Source: Microvirga sp. ACRRW (GTDB lineage: Bacteria > Pseudomonadota > Alphaproteobacteria > Rhizobiales > Beijerinckiaceae). Taken from it: a stretch of 64,000 bases of DNA. The notes below the pieces were generated by a model. It was not told where the DNA came from. It was given only the letters and a program-made list of their open reading frames with translations, and ran no database searches. Where the stretch lies: NCBI RefSeq assembly GCF_022346925.1, contig NZ_JAKRNJ010000001.1, positions 186,001 through 250,000 of the forward strand, written 5' to 3'. The position numbers were made by a program, and so were the translations under genes. Below are positions 46,401-56,489 of this stretch, in pieces (the first letter of the stretch is position 1; each line of letters starts with the position of its first letter).

Positions 46401-48280
46401 ATCTTGCAGGTGTACGTGTCGAAAACCCCGAGATTTTCGCGCGCACCCATGAACTGATCTTTCAACTGGTCAATGAGAACCGGATCCATGGCCTGCGGAT
46501 CGATCATATCGACGGCCTTGCGGATCCGGAAGGCTACGCCCGCGCGCTTCAGCGTGCAATCGGCCCTGGCTTCTATGTGGCCGTCGAGAAAATCCTGGAA
46601 CCTGGAGAGAAGCTGCGCTCATGGCCGGTGGCTGGCACAAGCGGATATGACACTCTCAATCTGATCGATGGTGTCTTGATTGATCATCAGACTGGGGAAA
46701 CATTCGAACGAATCTACCGAGAGGCTTCCGGCATCTCGGACCATTACGATGACTTGCTGAAGCAGGCGAAGCTGGAGATCATTCAGGTCAACTTCGCGAG
46801 CGAGCTGGAAGCCTTGGTCTCCGACATCAAGGCAGCAGCGGATTCCAGCCATCACACCCGGGACCACACAATCCATGGTCTGCGCCAGGCATTGGTGGAG
46901 GTCATCGCCGCATTCCCGGTTTATCGCAGCTATCTCACCGAAGGCGAACCCGCGCCTGAAGATGTCCGATTGGTGGAGAACACCATTCACGCTGCAAAGC
47001 AAACCAGTGCGCTGCCTGACCGGAGCGCGCATGACTTTATTGCCGCCGTCCTGCTGAGCAGGGCGCAGGCTGCCGATGCTCAACGCTTCCGGCGTCGTTT
47101 CCAGCAGCTGACAGGCCCTGTCATGGCCAAAAGCCTGGAGGACACAACCTTCTACCGTTATGGCCGCCTGATCGCCTTGAACGAAGTCGGAGGCGATCCG
47201 GGACATTTCGGCCTGACCTTGCAGGACTTCCACGAAGCCAATGCGGAGAGGGCACGCCATTGGCCCTATTCCATGATCGCCACCGCCACCCACGACACGA
47301 AGCGCGGAGAGGATGCGCGCGCACGCCTTCTGGCGCTTTCCGAGCTGCCGGAGGAGTGGGAAAGCGTCGTCAGGCTTTGGCGTGAAATGATTGCTCCCTA
47401 TCTCTCGGACATAAATGGCGCAGTAGCACCGGATGAAAACGATCAGGTGATCCTGCTCCAGGCCCTCCTGGGTGCCTCGCCTCTGGAGCTTCTTGAGGCC
47501 GATGATGATGCAGAGCTGAGCATCTTTCATGAACGGATGAAGGGATATCTTACCAAGGCGCTTCGTGAGGCGAAGCGCCAGACGAGCTGGATCAACCCGA
47601 ACGAGCCATATGAGGCGGCCGCGCAAAGGCTGTTGCAAGCTGCGCTCACTCCCAAAAACAACATCCTCAACCAGCTGCGTCCTTTCGCGCAGCGCCTTTC
47701 CGTTTTGGGCATGCTCAACGGGCTCTCCCGCACCGTGCTGAAGATGACTCTGCCGGGCGTGCCGGATATTTATCAAGGCACGGAGTTCTGGGACTTCTCC
47801 CTTGTCGACCCCGACAACCGACGCCCCGTCGATTATACGGCGCGAGCCCAAGGTCTCGATGAAGAGACCGTCCTGGAAACATTGCTGGCGCATTGGCATG
47901 ATGGCCGCATCAAGCAGCAGCTTGTGGCAGCGCTCCTGAAGAGCCGCACTGAAGCTCCGCAACTTTACGCTGATGGCGATTACAGGCCCATTGCGGTCGA
48001 AGGCGAGCGCGCGTCTCATGTGATCGCCTACCTGAGAGAGCACGGAGACGAGAGCCTCGCGGTGATCGCACCCCGCCTCTGGAGCAGCTTAGAAGGGGCA
48101 GAGCACCTGCATCTCGATCCGGCCGTCTGGCAGCATACCTTCGCTGCCCTCCCCCAAGGCCGCTGGAAGAATGTGATAACAGGAGAGGCTATCGAAGTCG
48201 GAGCCGGTCAGCAGCCATTGGGCAAAATTCTGTCCCCGTTTCCCTTCGCCGTTCTCAAACAGGATCGTTCCCGTCGATAG
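43466..48280 (+). CDS. Fusion of 4-alpha-glucanotransferase (MalQ) and malto-oligosyltrehalose synthase (TreY)
   Basis: 1604 residues in one uninterrupted frame. Residues 1 to about 675 are GH77 Mal[69 protein letters not shown] and [12 protein letters not shown]. From about residue 697 the GH13 TreY part begins ([36 protein letters not shown]) with [61 protein letters not shown] and [29 protein letters not shown]. MalQ rebuilds short maltooligosaccharides into longer chains; TreY converts the reducing-end linkage to trehalose. Joining them could channel glucans too short for TreY. Both active sites look intact. Confidence 0.94.
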   Translation: [1604 protein letters not shown]

Positions 48281-48316
48281 ACACTCTTCTCGCCGCTTAT
48301 CAATCTGGTCGTAAAA

Positions 48317-48369
48317 TCCGCCTGCCCCATAATCGTGTTCTCTCACCAAGCAAGAACATTGCAGGCGGA
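48317..48369 (+). other. Long nested stem-loop in the glgB leader
   Basis: TCCGCCTGC (48317-48325) pairs with GCAGGCGGA (48361-48369). Inside, TGTTCT (48336-48341) pairs with AGAACA (48353-48358). The structure ends 34 bases before the glgB ATG. It could be the terminator of treZ-malQ-treY or a regulatory leader. Confidence 0.55.
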
Positions 48370-48403
48370 TCAGCTCGGGCAGTGGAAGAAGGATTAGGGG
48401 AAT

Positions 48404-50638
48404 ATGGGTATGGCCCAACGCAGGGGTGAAGCTCGGAACGTGGCGGCGCGCTCAGCCGAGCCGCGGACGGTTGCCGATATCATCGCGTCCGGCGATCCCT
48501 TTTCCGTGCTTGGCCCTCATGAAGTATCGCCCGGAATCTGGGAAATCCGGACCATCGTTCCTGATGCTGACCACATGACGGTTTTGGATCGGGATGGAGA
48601 AATCGTTCTCGCCCAGATGGAGAGAAAGCTTGCGGAAGGTCTTTTCGCAGGCACGGTGGAAACCTCTGAGCGGCCCGAATACCGCCTGCGGATCGAAAGA
48701 CAAGGCCATGCGGAAATCAGACATGACCCCTACAGCTTCGGGACATTTCTTTCCCATGACGATCTGATCGCGCTTCGCGATCCCGGCAGCGATGCGGTCT
48801 ATACGAAACTGGGCGCTCATCATCTTGATCTCGACGGCATCCAGGGCTTTCTCTTTACCGTCTGGGCTCCTAATGCACGCCGTGTGAGTGTTGTCGGTGA
48901 GTTCAACAATTGGGACGGTCGATGCCATCCCATGCGGCGGCGTCATGAGGCCGGTGTCTGGGAACTTTTCATTCCCGATGTCACGGCGGGCCAGCACTAC
49001 AAGTTCGAGATCATCGGGCTGCATGGCAATCTTCTTGCCTTGAAGGCAGACCCCATAGCCTTCACAGCCGAAAATCCTCCCGCGACCGCCTCTGTTCTCA
49101 AGGGAGTACCGGCTTTCAGCTGGAAAGACGACGAATGGATGAAGTCTCGTGCTGCGAAAAACCAGCGCAAGGCCCCCATGTCGATCTATGAGTGCCATCT
49201 CGGCTCCTGGGCTCGCATGCCGGAGGAAGGCAATCGCTATCTCACTTATCGCGAGCTTGCGGTGAGGCTCATTCCTTATGTGAAGGATCTTGGCTTCACG
49301 CATATCGAGCTTCTGCCGATCACCGAATATCCGTTCGATGGCTCATGGGGCTATCAGCCGATCTCCCTTTACGCGCCCACGAGCCGGTTCGGCACGCCGG
49401 AAGATTTCGCAGCCTTTGTTGAAGCGGCACACGCTGCCGGGATCGGCATCATTCTGGATTGGGTGCCCGCGCATTTCCCGAACGATCCGCATGGCCTGAG
49501 TTATTTCGACGGAACGCATCTTTACGAGCACGCCGATCCGCGTCTCGGCTTCCATCAGGATTGGGGCACCTACATCTACAATTACGAGCGGCAGGAGGTT
49601 GCCACCTTTCTCGTCGCGAATGCCCGTTTCTGGCTTGAGCGCTACCATCTCGACGGTCTGCGCGTCGATGCGGTCGCCTCGATGCTCTATCTCGATTATT
49701 CGCGCAAACCCGGCGAATGGATTCCGAACCGTTACGGCGGCAACGAGAACTTGGGTGCCATCGATTTCCTGCGCCGCATGAATGAGGTGGCCTACGCATC
49801 CGCGCCGGGCGCCATTACCATTGCGGAGGAATCGACCGCCTGGCCGGGCGTGTCGCAGCCTACCTACACGGGAGGTCTCGGCTTCGGCTTCAAATGGAAC
49901 ATGGGCTGGATGCACGATACCTTGCGCTACATGAGCAGGGATCCGGTCTTCCGCCGCTATCATCATCACGACCTGACCTTCGGCCTTCTCTACGCTTTTT
50001 CCGAAAACTTCATCCTGCCTCTCAGCCATGACGAGGTCGTTCACGGAAAGGGCTCGCTCATCCGCAAGATGCCGGGCGATCAATGGCAGCGTTTTGCCAA
50101 TCTGCGCGCTTATTTCGGATTCATGTGGGGACATCCCGGCAAGAAGCTCCTGTTCATGGGCGGCGAGTTCGCGCAGGAGCAGGAGTGGAACCACGATTAC
50201 AGCCTCGACTGGCATCTCCTGAACGATCCTTACCACAAAGGCGTCCAGACCCTTATTCGCGATCTCAACCACGCCTATCGCTCGATCCCCGCCCTGCATG
50301 AGCGGGATTGCGAATGGAAAGGCTTCGAATGGATCGTCTCCGACGACAGGGACGACAGCGTCATCGCATGGTTGCGCCGCGGCGATCAGGAAGATTCCAT
50401 TGCGATCGTCGTCTCGAATTTCACCCCCGTTCCGCAAGAAGGGTACCGTATCGGCGTTCCGGCATCGGGCTTCTACCGCGAGGTCGTCAATACGGATGCC
50501 TCACTCTATGGCGGCAGCAATGTGGGCAATCTCGGCGGGGTCGTTGCCGAAGAGACTTCAAGCCACAGCCGCCCCTGCTCCATCTGCCTCACCATTCCGC
50601 CTCTGGCCACGGTCATTTTCGTTCTGGAAAGAACCTGA
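48404..50638 (+). CDS. glgB: 1,4-alpha-glucan branching enzyme GlgB
   Basis: 744 residues. Two N-terminal CBM48-type domains (about 20-110 and 125-225, e.g. [23 protein letters not shown]) precede the GH13 barrel with [53 protein letters not shown] (nucleophile Asp), [12 protein letters not shown] (acid Glu), [15 protein letters not shown] and [11 protein letters not shown]. It makes alpha-1,6 branches in glycogen. AGGGGA precedes the ATG. It follows the malQ-treY gene by 123 bases. Confidence 0.96.
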   Translation: MGMAQRRGEARNVAARSAEPRTVADIIASGDPFSVLGPHEVSPGIWEIRTIVPDADHMTVLDRDGEIVLAQMERKLAEGLFAGTVETSERPEYRLRIERQGHAEIRHDPYSFGTFLSHDDLIALRDPGSDAVYTKLGAHHLDLDGIQGFLFTVWAPNARRVSVVGEFNNWDGRCHPMRRRHEAGVWELFIPDVTAGQHYKFEIIGLHGNLLALKADPIAFTAENPPATASVLKGVPAFSWKDDEWMKSRAAKNQRKAPMSIYECHLGSWARMPEEGNRYLTYRELAVRLIPYVKDLGFTHIELLPITEYPFDGSWGYQPISLYAPTSRFGTPEDFAAFVEAAHAAGIGIILDWVPAHFPNDPHGLSYFDGTHLYEHADPRLGFHQDWGTYIYNYERQEVATFLVANARFWLERYHLDGLRVDAVASMLYLDYSRKPGEWIPNRYGGNENLGAIDFLRRMNEVAYASAPGAITIAEESTAWPGVSQPTYTGGLGFGFKWNMGWMHDTLRYMSRDPVFRRYHHHDLTFGLLYAFSENFILPLSHDEVVHGKGSLIRKMPGDQWQRFANLRAYFGFMWGHPGKKLLFMGGEFAQEQEWNHDYSLDWHLLNDPYHKGVQTLIRDLNHAYRSIPALHERDCEWKGFEWIVSDDRDDSVIAWLRRGDQEDSIAIVVSNFTPVPQEGYRIGVPASGFYREVVNTDASLYGGSNVGNLGGVVAEETSSHSRPCSICLTIPPLATVIFVLERT

Positions 50639-50733
50639 TCGAGCGCACGATATTGTCGAGCTTGTCATGAGACTTCCCGACGCTTCGCGCGTTGACGATG
50701 TGAACCGATTTGCTCAGCTTTCTGAGAACTGAA

Positions 50734-52941
50734 ATGAACGACAAAGTCGATACCCGAGAACCGGCTCCAGCCGAGATCGTTGCGCCCAGTGTGAGGCGGA
50801 CATCCCGCATTCGAGAGGGCCTGCCCTATCCTTTGGGCGCCACATGGGACGGGCTCGGCGTCAACTTCGCGCTCTTTTCCGCCAACGCCACCAAGGTCGA
50901 ACTCTGCCTGTTCGATGTGGAGGGCAAGCGCGAGCTGGAGCGGATCGAACTGCCCGAATACACGGATGAGGTGTGGCACGGTTATCTGCCGGATGCCCGC
51001 CCGGGCACCACCTATGGCTATCGTGTCTACGGACCCTACGAGCCCGATGCCGGGCACCGCTTCAATCATAACAAGCTTCTTCTCGACCCCTATGCCAAGC
51101 AGATCGTCGGCGATCTGAAGTGGGACCCGGCGCTTTTCGGCTACACGGTGGGCTCGCCGGATGCAGACTTGTCCTTCGATGAGCGCAACAGCGCCCCCTT
51201 CATGCCGAAATGCCGGGTCATCGAATCGGCTTTTACATGGGGCAACGAGCGCAGGCCTCAAACCCCTTGGGAGCGCACGATCATCTACGAGGCCCATCTG
51301 CGCGGCTTCACCATGAAGCATCCGGCGATCCCAAAGGAAATCCGCGGCACCTGCGCAGGATTGATGCACCACGAGTCCATCAACTACATCAAGAGCCTCG
51401 GCGTCACTGCCGTGGAGTTACTGCCGATCCATGCTTTTGTGGACGACAGCTACCTGATCGAGAAAGAGCTTCGGAATTACTGGGGCTACAACTCCATAGG
51501 ATTCTTCGCACCTCAGCCGCGTTATCTTGCTTCACCTTTCGTAAACGAAGTGAAGGAAATGGTCAGCCACTTCCACGATGCCGGGATCGAGGTCATCCTC
51601 GACGTGGTTTATAACCACACGGCGGAGGGCAACGAGCTCGGACCGACGCTTTCCTTCAAGGGAATCGACAACGCGTCATACTACCGCCTTGCTCCCGAGA
51701 AGCGCTACTACATCAACGACACCGGTACCGGGAACACCGTCAACATGAGCCATTCGCGCGTCCTGCAAATGGTGACAGACTCTCTGCGCTATTGGGCGCA
51801 AGAGGTGCGCGTGGATGGGTTCCGCTTCGATCTTGCAACCATTCTCGCCCGCGAGCCGCATGGCTTCGAAGAGGATGGGCGTTTTCTCGATGCCGTGCGA
51901 CAGGATCCGACGTTGAGCCGCGTGAAACTGATCGCGGAGCCCTGGGATTGCGGTCCGGGCGGCTATCAGGTCGGTCGCTTCTCGCCCGGTTGGGCCGAGT
52001 GGAACGATCGCTACCGCGACACGATCCGCGCCTATTGGAAGGGTGAAGATGGAAAGTTGCCCGAACTCGCCTCGCGCCTGACCGCCTCGGCGGACCTTTT
52101 CAACAAGCGCGGGCGCAAGCCCTGGGCCTCTGTCAATTTCGTCACTGCCCATGACGGTTTCACGCTTCATGACCTCGTTTCCTACAACGACAAGCACAAT
52201 GAGGCGAATGGCGAGGACAACCGGGATGGGCACGATCACAACCTGTCCTGGAACCATGGCGCGGAAGGCGAGACGAACGATCCCGAAATCCGTGCCTTGC
52301 GCTATCGGCAGATGCGCAACATTCTCGCGACGCTGCTCTTCTCTCAAGGAACACCCATGCTGCTGGCAGGCGATGAATTCGCCCGCACGCAGAAGGGCAA
52401 CAACAACGCCTATGCTCAGGACAACGACATTTCCTGGATCGACTGGGAGGGTGTCGACGAGGACGGTGCGGAGCTGTTCGAATTCACGCGCAAGCTGATC
52501 CAGCTGCGCCAGAGCCTGCCGATCCTGCGCCGTGGGCGCTTTCTCTCAGGAGTCTATAATGAGGAGCTCGACGTCAAGGATGTGACTTGGCTCACGCCTG
52601 CGGGCGATGAGATGACGCCCGAGCATTGGGAGGAACCCCACGCCCGTTGCATCAGCATCCTGCTCGATGGACGCGCGCAGCCGACGGGCATCCGCAAGCG
52701 CGGCACGGACGTGACCCTGCTCCTCATCCTCAACGCGCATCATGACGTAGTGAAATGCAAGCTGCCCGAGGTTACGGGCGGACGGGCCTGGGCATGCCTC
52801 GTCGACACGAACAAACCGGAACTGGCATTCCCGACGCCGTTCAACTTCGGCAAGGAATATACGGTGACCGGCCGCTCCCTGCTCCTGTTCCAGCTTCAGC
52901 CGGAGGAGCAGGCGAGACAGGAGAAGAAAAAGAGCGCCTGA
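50734..52941 (+). CDS. glgX: Glycogen debranching enzyme GlgX
   Basis: 735 residues from ATG 50734. CBM48 domain (GVNFALFSANATKVELCLFD) and GH13_11 barrel: YEAHLRGFTMKHPAIPKEIRGTCAGL, LLPIHAFVDDSYL, LDVVYNHTAEGNELGPTLSFKGIDN, VDGFRFDLATILARE, KLIAEPWDCGPGGYQVGRFSPGWAEWNDRYRD and TAHDGFTLHDLVSYNDKHNEANGE. It removes short side chains from phosphorylase-limited glycogen; the maltooligosaccharides freed are natural substrates for MalQ and TreY. It lies 95 bases after glgB. Confidence 0.94.
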   Translation: MNDKVDTREPAPAEIVAPSVRRTSRIREGLPYPLGATWDGLGVNFALFSANATKVELCLFDVEGKRELERIELPEYTDEVWHGYLPDARPGTTYGYRVYGPYEPDAGHRFNHNKLLLDPYAKQIVGDLKWDPALFGYTVGSPDADLSFDERNSAPFMPKCRVIESAFTWGNERRPQTPWERTIIYEAHLRGFTMKHPAIPKEIRGTCAGLMHHESINYIKSLGVTAVELLPIHAFVDDSYLIEKELRNYWGYNSIGFFAPQPRYLASPFVNEVKEMVSHFHDAGIEVILDVVYNHTAEGNELGPTLSFKGIDNASYYRLAPEKRYYINDTGTGNTVNMSHSRVLQMVTDSLRYWAQEVRVDGFRFDLATILAREPHGFEEDGRFLDAVRQDPTLSRVKLIAEPWDCGPGGYQVGRFSPGWAEWNDRYRDTIRAYWKGEDGKLPELASRLTASADLFNKRGRKPWASVNFVTAHDGFTLHDLVSYNDKHNEANGEDNRDGHDHNLSWNHGAEGETNDPEIRALRYRQMRNILATLLFSQGTPMLLAGDEFARTQKGNNNAYAQDNDISWIDWEGVDEDGAELFEFTRKLIQLRQSLPILRRGRFLSGVYNEELDVKDVTWLTPAGDEMTPEHWEEPHARCISILLDGRAQPTGIRKRGTDVTLLLILNAHHDVVKCKLPEVTGGRAWACLVDTNKPELAFPTPFNFGKEYTVTGRSLLLFQLQPEEQARQEKKKSA

Positions 52942-52952
52942 TCGGGCGCTCT
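52924..52952 (-). terminator. Intrinsic terminator of glgC-glgA2 shared with glgX
   Basis: AGAGCGCC (52931-52938) and GGCGCTCT (52945-52952) form an 8-bp stem with a 6-base loop. On the minus strand it is followed by TTTTTCTT, a classic T-run; the stem spans both stop codons of the convergent genes. Confidence 0.8.
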
Positions 52953-54403
52953 CAGACCTCTTCGAGACATGACCGGTAGAGGCGCGCGTATTGCCGCGCC
53001 GGCCTCGCCCATCCGACTTCCGCCGCCATTCCGTTCTCCTGCAGCCGGCGCCAGGCCTCGTGATCCGACCAGAGCATCTTGGCCCGGTTTGCCGCATCGA
53101 CGAGACCGCCCAGATTGACGGGCGCGAACTGGACCCCTGTTGCGACGCCCGATGCAATCGCCATTTCGTTGGCGTCGATCACCGTATCGCTAAGCCCTCC
53201 GACGCGGGAGACGATGGGCACGCTGCCGTAATGCAGGGCGCAGAGCTGCGTCAAACCGCAGGGCTCGAAACGGGAAGGCACGAGCAATGCATCGCTGCCG
53301 CCCTGAATCAAGTGAGCAAGCTCCTCGTCGTACCCGAAGAAACAGCCGACCTGTCCGGGGTAGACGATGGACGCAGCCCGGAAGCTTTCCTCGAGCACCC
53401 GATCTCCCGCTCCCAGCAATGCAAGCTGTGCTCCACCTGTGAGCAGCGACGGCAAGGCCGCGAGCACGAGGTCGAGACCTTTCTGCTCGGACAATCGACT
53501 CACGACGCCGAAGAGCATTGCATCGGGATCGGCCTCCAGGCCCAAGCGTTCCTGAAGAGCCTGCTTGTTGATGCTCCGCTTCTCCAGCGTGCTACGTGTG
53601 AATGGCGCTGCTAGGGAGATGTCAGAGGTCGGGTCCCACACGCTTTCGTCGATCCCGTTCCGGATGCCGAACACATCCCTGGAGCGCGACCGCAAAAGAC
53701 CGTCCAGCCCCATTCCACCTTCAGGAGACTGGATCTCCTTCGCATAAGTCGGTGAGACTGTCGTGATACGGTCGGAGAGCTGCAAGCCTGCCTTCAGGAA
53801 ACCAATCTGCCCATAATATTCGACCCCATCCACGGTGAATGAGCGAGGCGGGAGGCCCAGCTCGCTGAGAATATCCGCAGGAAAGATACCTTGAAACGCG
53901 ATGTTGTGGATCGTGATGACAGTGCCTGGGCGAGGCATGTCGCTGTAATGCAGATAGGCAGGCGCAAGAGCGGCCTGCCAATCGTGAGCATGCACGATAT
54001 CGGGAGTGAAGCCCGGCACCGCTCCCTGCCCGATTTCGGCGGCAATCCGGCCCAAGGCCGCAAAGCGCCATGCGTTATCTGGCCAATCGCGCCCATCCGG
54101 CGTCAGGTACGGTGACCCTGGACGCTCAAAAAGGTGCGGCGCATCGATGATGAAAAGTTCAAGCTGGCTTGCCGTCGCCGAGAGAAGCCGCGCCGGGCGG
54201 CCGAAGAGATCCTGATACTCGCGAACGGTTTCGATCCGCCCTAGAGCCTTCAGAACGGCCGGATAGCCGGGCAGAAGAGAAACGACCTGCACGCCTTCAT
54301 TCGACAAAGCAGCAGGCAGGGCGCCGGCCACATCAGCAAGTCCGCCAGTCTTGATGATGGGAAACAACTCCGACGTGACGGACAGAACCTTCAATGGGCT
54401 CAT
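52952..54403 (-). CDS. glgA: Glycogen synthase GlgA (copy 2, partner of glgC)
   Basis: 483 residues from ATG 54403, overlapping the glgC stop by 4 bases; the open frame upstream lies inside glgC. GT5 motifs: [124 protein letters not shown]. Length and coupling with glgC mark it as the housekeeping ADP-glucose-dependent synthase. Confidence 0.95.
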   Translation of the reverse strand: MSPLKVLSVTSELFPIIKTGGLADVAGALPAALSNEGVQVVSLLPGYPAVLKALGRIETVREYQDLFGRPARLLSATASQLELFIIDAPHLFERPGSPYLTPDGRDWPDNAWRFAALGRIAAEIGQGAVPGFTPDIVHAHDWQAALAPAYLHYSDMPRPGTVITIHNIAFQGIFPADILSELGLPPRSFTVDGVEYYGQIGFLKAGLQLSDRITTVSPTYAKEIQSPEGGMGLDGLLRSRSRDVFGIRNGIDESVWDPTSDISLAAPFTRSTLEKRSINKQALQERLGLEADPDAMLFGVVSRLSEQKGLDLVLAALPSLLTGGAQLALLGAGDRVLEESFRAASIVYPGQVGCFFGYDEELAHLIQGGSDALLVPSRFEPCGLTQLCALHYGSVPIVSRVGGLSDTVIDANEMAIASGVATGVQFAPVNLGGLVDAANRAKMLWSDHEAWRRLQENGMAAEVGWARPARQYARLYRSCLEEV

Positions 54404-55683
54404 CCAGAGAGCCTGTCGATCATGGGCTTCGTAATGAGGCAGATCCCGCGCTCGGTACGGCGGAAGCGTCGCGCATCTTCCTTGGGATTTTCGCCGACCA
54501 CCAGCCCATCCGGAATGCGCACGCCGCGGTCGATGACGACATTCTTCAGGCGTGCTCCCCGGCCGATATCGGCATAAGGCAGGATGACCGCGCCTTCCAC
54601 GTGGGCATGGGAATGAAGGTGCACGGCGGTAAAGACCAGCGATTGGCGCAGCGAAGCGCCGGACACGATGCAGCCGCTGGAGACGAGTGAGTTGATCGCA
54701 TGGCCGCGCCGGCGATCCTCGTCGTGAACGAACTTGGCAGGAGGCCAGGTTTCCGAGAATGTGGAGATCGGCCAGTCGCGATCGTAGAGATCGAGCGTCG
54801 GAACGATCGCCGTCAGGTCGATATTGGCCTCCCAATACGCATCGACCGTTCCGACATCACGCCAATAGGCCGGCGCATCGCGTCCGCCCGCTTCCGCGCC
54901 TGAGCGGACGCAGGAATGCGTGAAGCGGTGCGCCACCGCTTTTCCATGTTCAACGAGATAGGGAATGATGTCCTTTCCAAAATCCCGGCTCGATCCAGGG
55001 GTCTCGACATCGCGCCTCAACTGATCGAACAGGAAGCGTGTGTTGAAGACATAAATCCCCATGCTGGCCAGCGCCATGCCGGGATTGTCCGGGATGCCAG
55101 GAGGATCGGCGGGCTTTTCCAGAAACGAGACGATGCGGTCGGTCTCGTCGACGCCCATCACTCCGAAACCGGTTGCCTCCGCACGCGGAACTTCCAAGCA
55201 CCCAACGGTCACGTCCGCTCCGGAATCCACATGCTGGCGAAGCATGATCTCGTAATCCATCTTGTAGATGTGATCGCCTGCCAGGATGATGATGTATTCG
55301 GGGTCGATACTCGCAATTATGTCGATGTTCTGATACACCGCATCCGCCGTTCCCTCGTACCACATGGTCTCGGAGACGCGCTGGCTCGCGGGAAGAATGT
55401 CGAAGCTCTCATTGCGCTCCGAGCGAAAGAAATTCCACCCCCTCTGCAAATGGCGGATGAGGCTGTGCGCCTTGTACTGGGTCGCGACGCCGATGCGGCG
55501 AATGCCGGAATTCAGCGCATTGGAAAGAGCAAAGTCGATGATGCGCGTGTTTCCGCCGAAGTAAACCGCCGGCTTTGCGCGAATGTCGGTCAACTCCATA
55601 AGTCTGGAGCCACGCCCACCGGCGAGAACATAGGCCATGGCGTGGCGGGCAAGAGGCGCGGAGGCAACGCTCGGGCTTGGCAA
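54400..55683 (-). CDS. glgC: Glucose-1-phosphate adenylyltransferase GlgC
   Basis: 427 residues from TTG 55683, which has GAGGA seven bases upstream; ATG 55638 would remove 15 residues just before the catalytic domain. Motifs: [43 protein letters not shown] (nucleotide site), [41 protein letters not shown] and [10 protein letters not shown], followed by a left-handed helix C-terminus ([49 protein letters not shown]). It makes ADP-glucose, the committed step of glycogen synthesis. Confidence 0.96.
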   Translation of the reverse strand: MPSPSVASAPLARHAMAYVLAGGRGSRLMELTDIRAKPAVYFGGNTRIIDFALSNALNSGIRRIGVATQYKAHSLIRHLQRGWNFFRSERNESFDILPASQRVSETMWYEGTADAVYQNIDIIASIDPEYIIILAGDHIYKMDYEIMLRQHVDSGADVTVGCLEVPRAEATGFGVMGVDETDRIVSFLEKPADPPGIPDNPGMALASMGIYVFNTRFLFDQLRRDVETPGSSRDFGKDIIPYLVEHGKAVAHRFTHSCVRSGAEAGGRDAPAYWRDVGTVDAYWEANIDLTAIVPTLDLYDRDWPISTFSETWPPAKFVHDEDRRRGHAINSLVSSGCIVSGASLRQSLVFTAVHLHSHAHVEGAVILPYADIGRGARLKNVVIDRGVRIPDGLVVGENPKEDARRFRRTERGICLITKPMIDRLSG

Positions 55684-55834
55684 GATAAGATCCTCACATC
55701 AACGACAGCGATCCGTTCTGTAGTGTAGACTCGAACATCCGGTCGGCAGTTCTCTTTTCCTGTCCCGGAATTCGGTAGTAGGTGCCCGCCCATTCCTTCG
55801 CTCCGGATGGAGCGAACTCGCCTTTCTCGTTATG

Positions 55835-56215
55835 TCATGTGGGTGTTTTCGTGGACCTTTTCCGCTTTGGCACCGCTCCGGCCTCTCCTGTCGGATTGCT
55901 CACTTCAGCCGCGGTTTCAATGGCTGCTGCGGCAGTGCTTTTCCGCTTGCGTGTCTTTGGAGCCGCTGGGCTGCTGAGCACTTCATCCAGCGTCTGGCTG
56001 GTCATGCCGAGAGGCGCAGCGCTCGTTTCCAAAGGCGCTTCTTCATCACTCCCGACGACAGGATGCGATCCGTTGCCTGCCTCGGTGCTGTGCCGTCCCA
56101 GAATTTCTTTTTCGGCCCGATACCAATATTCTTCGGCCCGGTTTGGCAGGCTCCCGTGCTGCATCCACAATTCGTATGCCCGCTCCCGGATTCTTTGTTC
56201 AAGCTGCTTATCCAT
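55835..56215 (-). CDS. DUF2934 domain protein with basic, Ala-rich tail
   Basis: 126 residues from ATG 56215 (AAGGGTG ribosome site, spacing about 6). Residues 1 to about 40 match DUF2934 (LEQRIRERAYELWMQHGSLPNRAEEYWYRAEKEIL). The rest is disordered, rich in Ala, Ser, Pro and Thr, with basic patches TRKRKST and PKRKRSTKTPT that could bind nucleic acid or acidic partners. The function of DUF2934 is unknown; rhizobial genomes carry many copies. It is divergent from the phospholipase D gene. Confidence 0.78.
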   Translation of the reverse strand: MDKQLEQRIRERAYELWMQHGSLPNRAEEYWYRAEKEILGRHSTEAGNGSHPVVGSDEEAPLETSAAPLGMTSQTLDEVLSSPAAPKTRKRKSTAAAAIETAAEVSNPTGEAGAVPKRKRSTKTPT

Positions 56216-56489
56216 GGTCACCCTTCATGTTCTCGCATCTGCCCCGCCTCGGAAGCGGTGAGCCGATAGGCTACCCACAAGGCTGCTTTTTCAACGTTTG
56301 CAAGCTGCATCAATTATTAGGCGCTTTTGGCGAATGGCAACGGCTCCGAATGAGCAAGCGTGAGGTTTTAGGCCTCAATCAGGGACTAATTTTTGAGCTT
56401 TCCACGACAGAGCCAGCGACGGCCTAGGTACAATATCTCATGCCCTGGGAACCTTGGCTTCACTACAGAGTTGCCGATGCGGTTCTCTT

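Noticed and set aside
46619-48043. 474-codon minus-strand open frame opposite the treY part
   Set aside because: Shadow of the fused enzyme; no domain or ribosome site.
54404-54835. Upstream extension of the second glgA
   Set aside because: It reads through glgC in another frame; GT5 similarity begins at ATG 54403.
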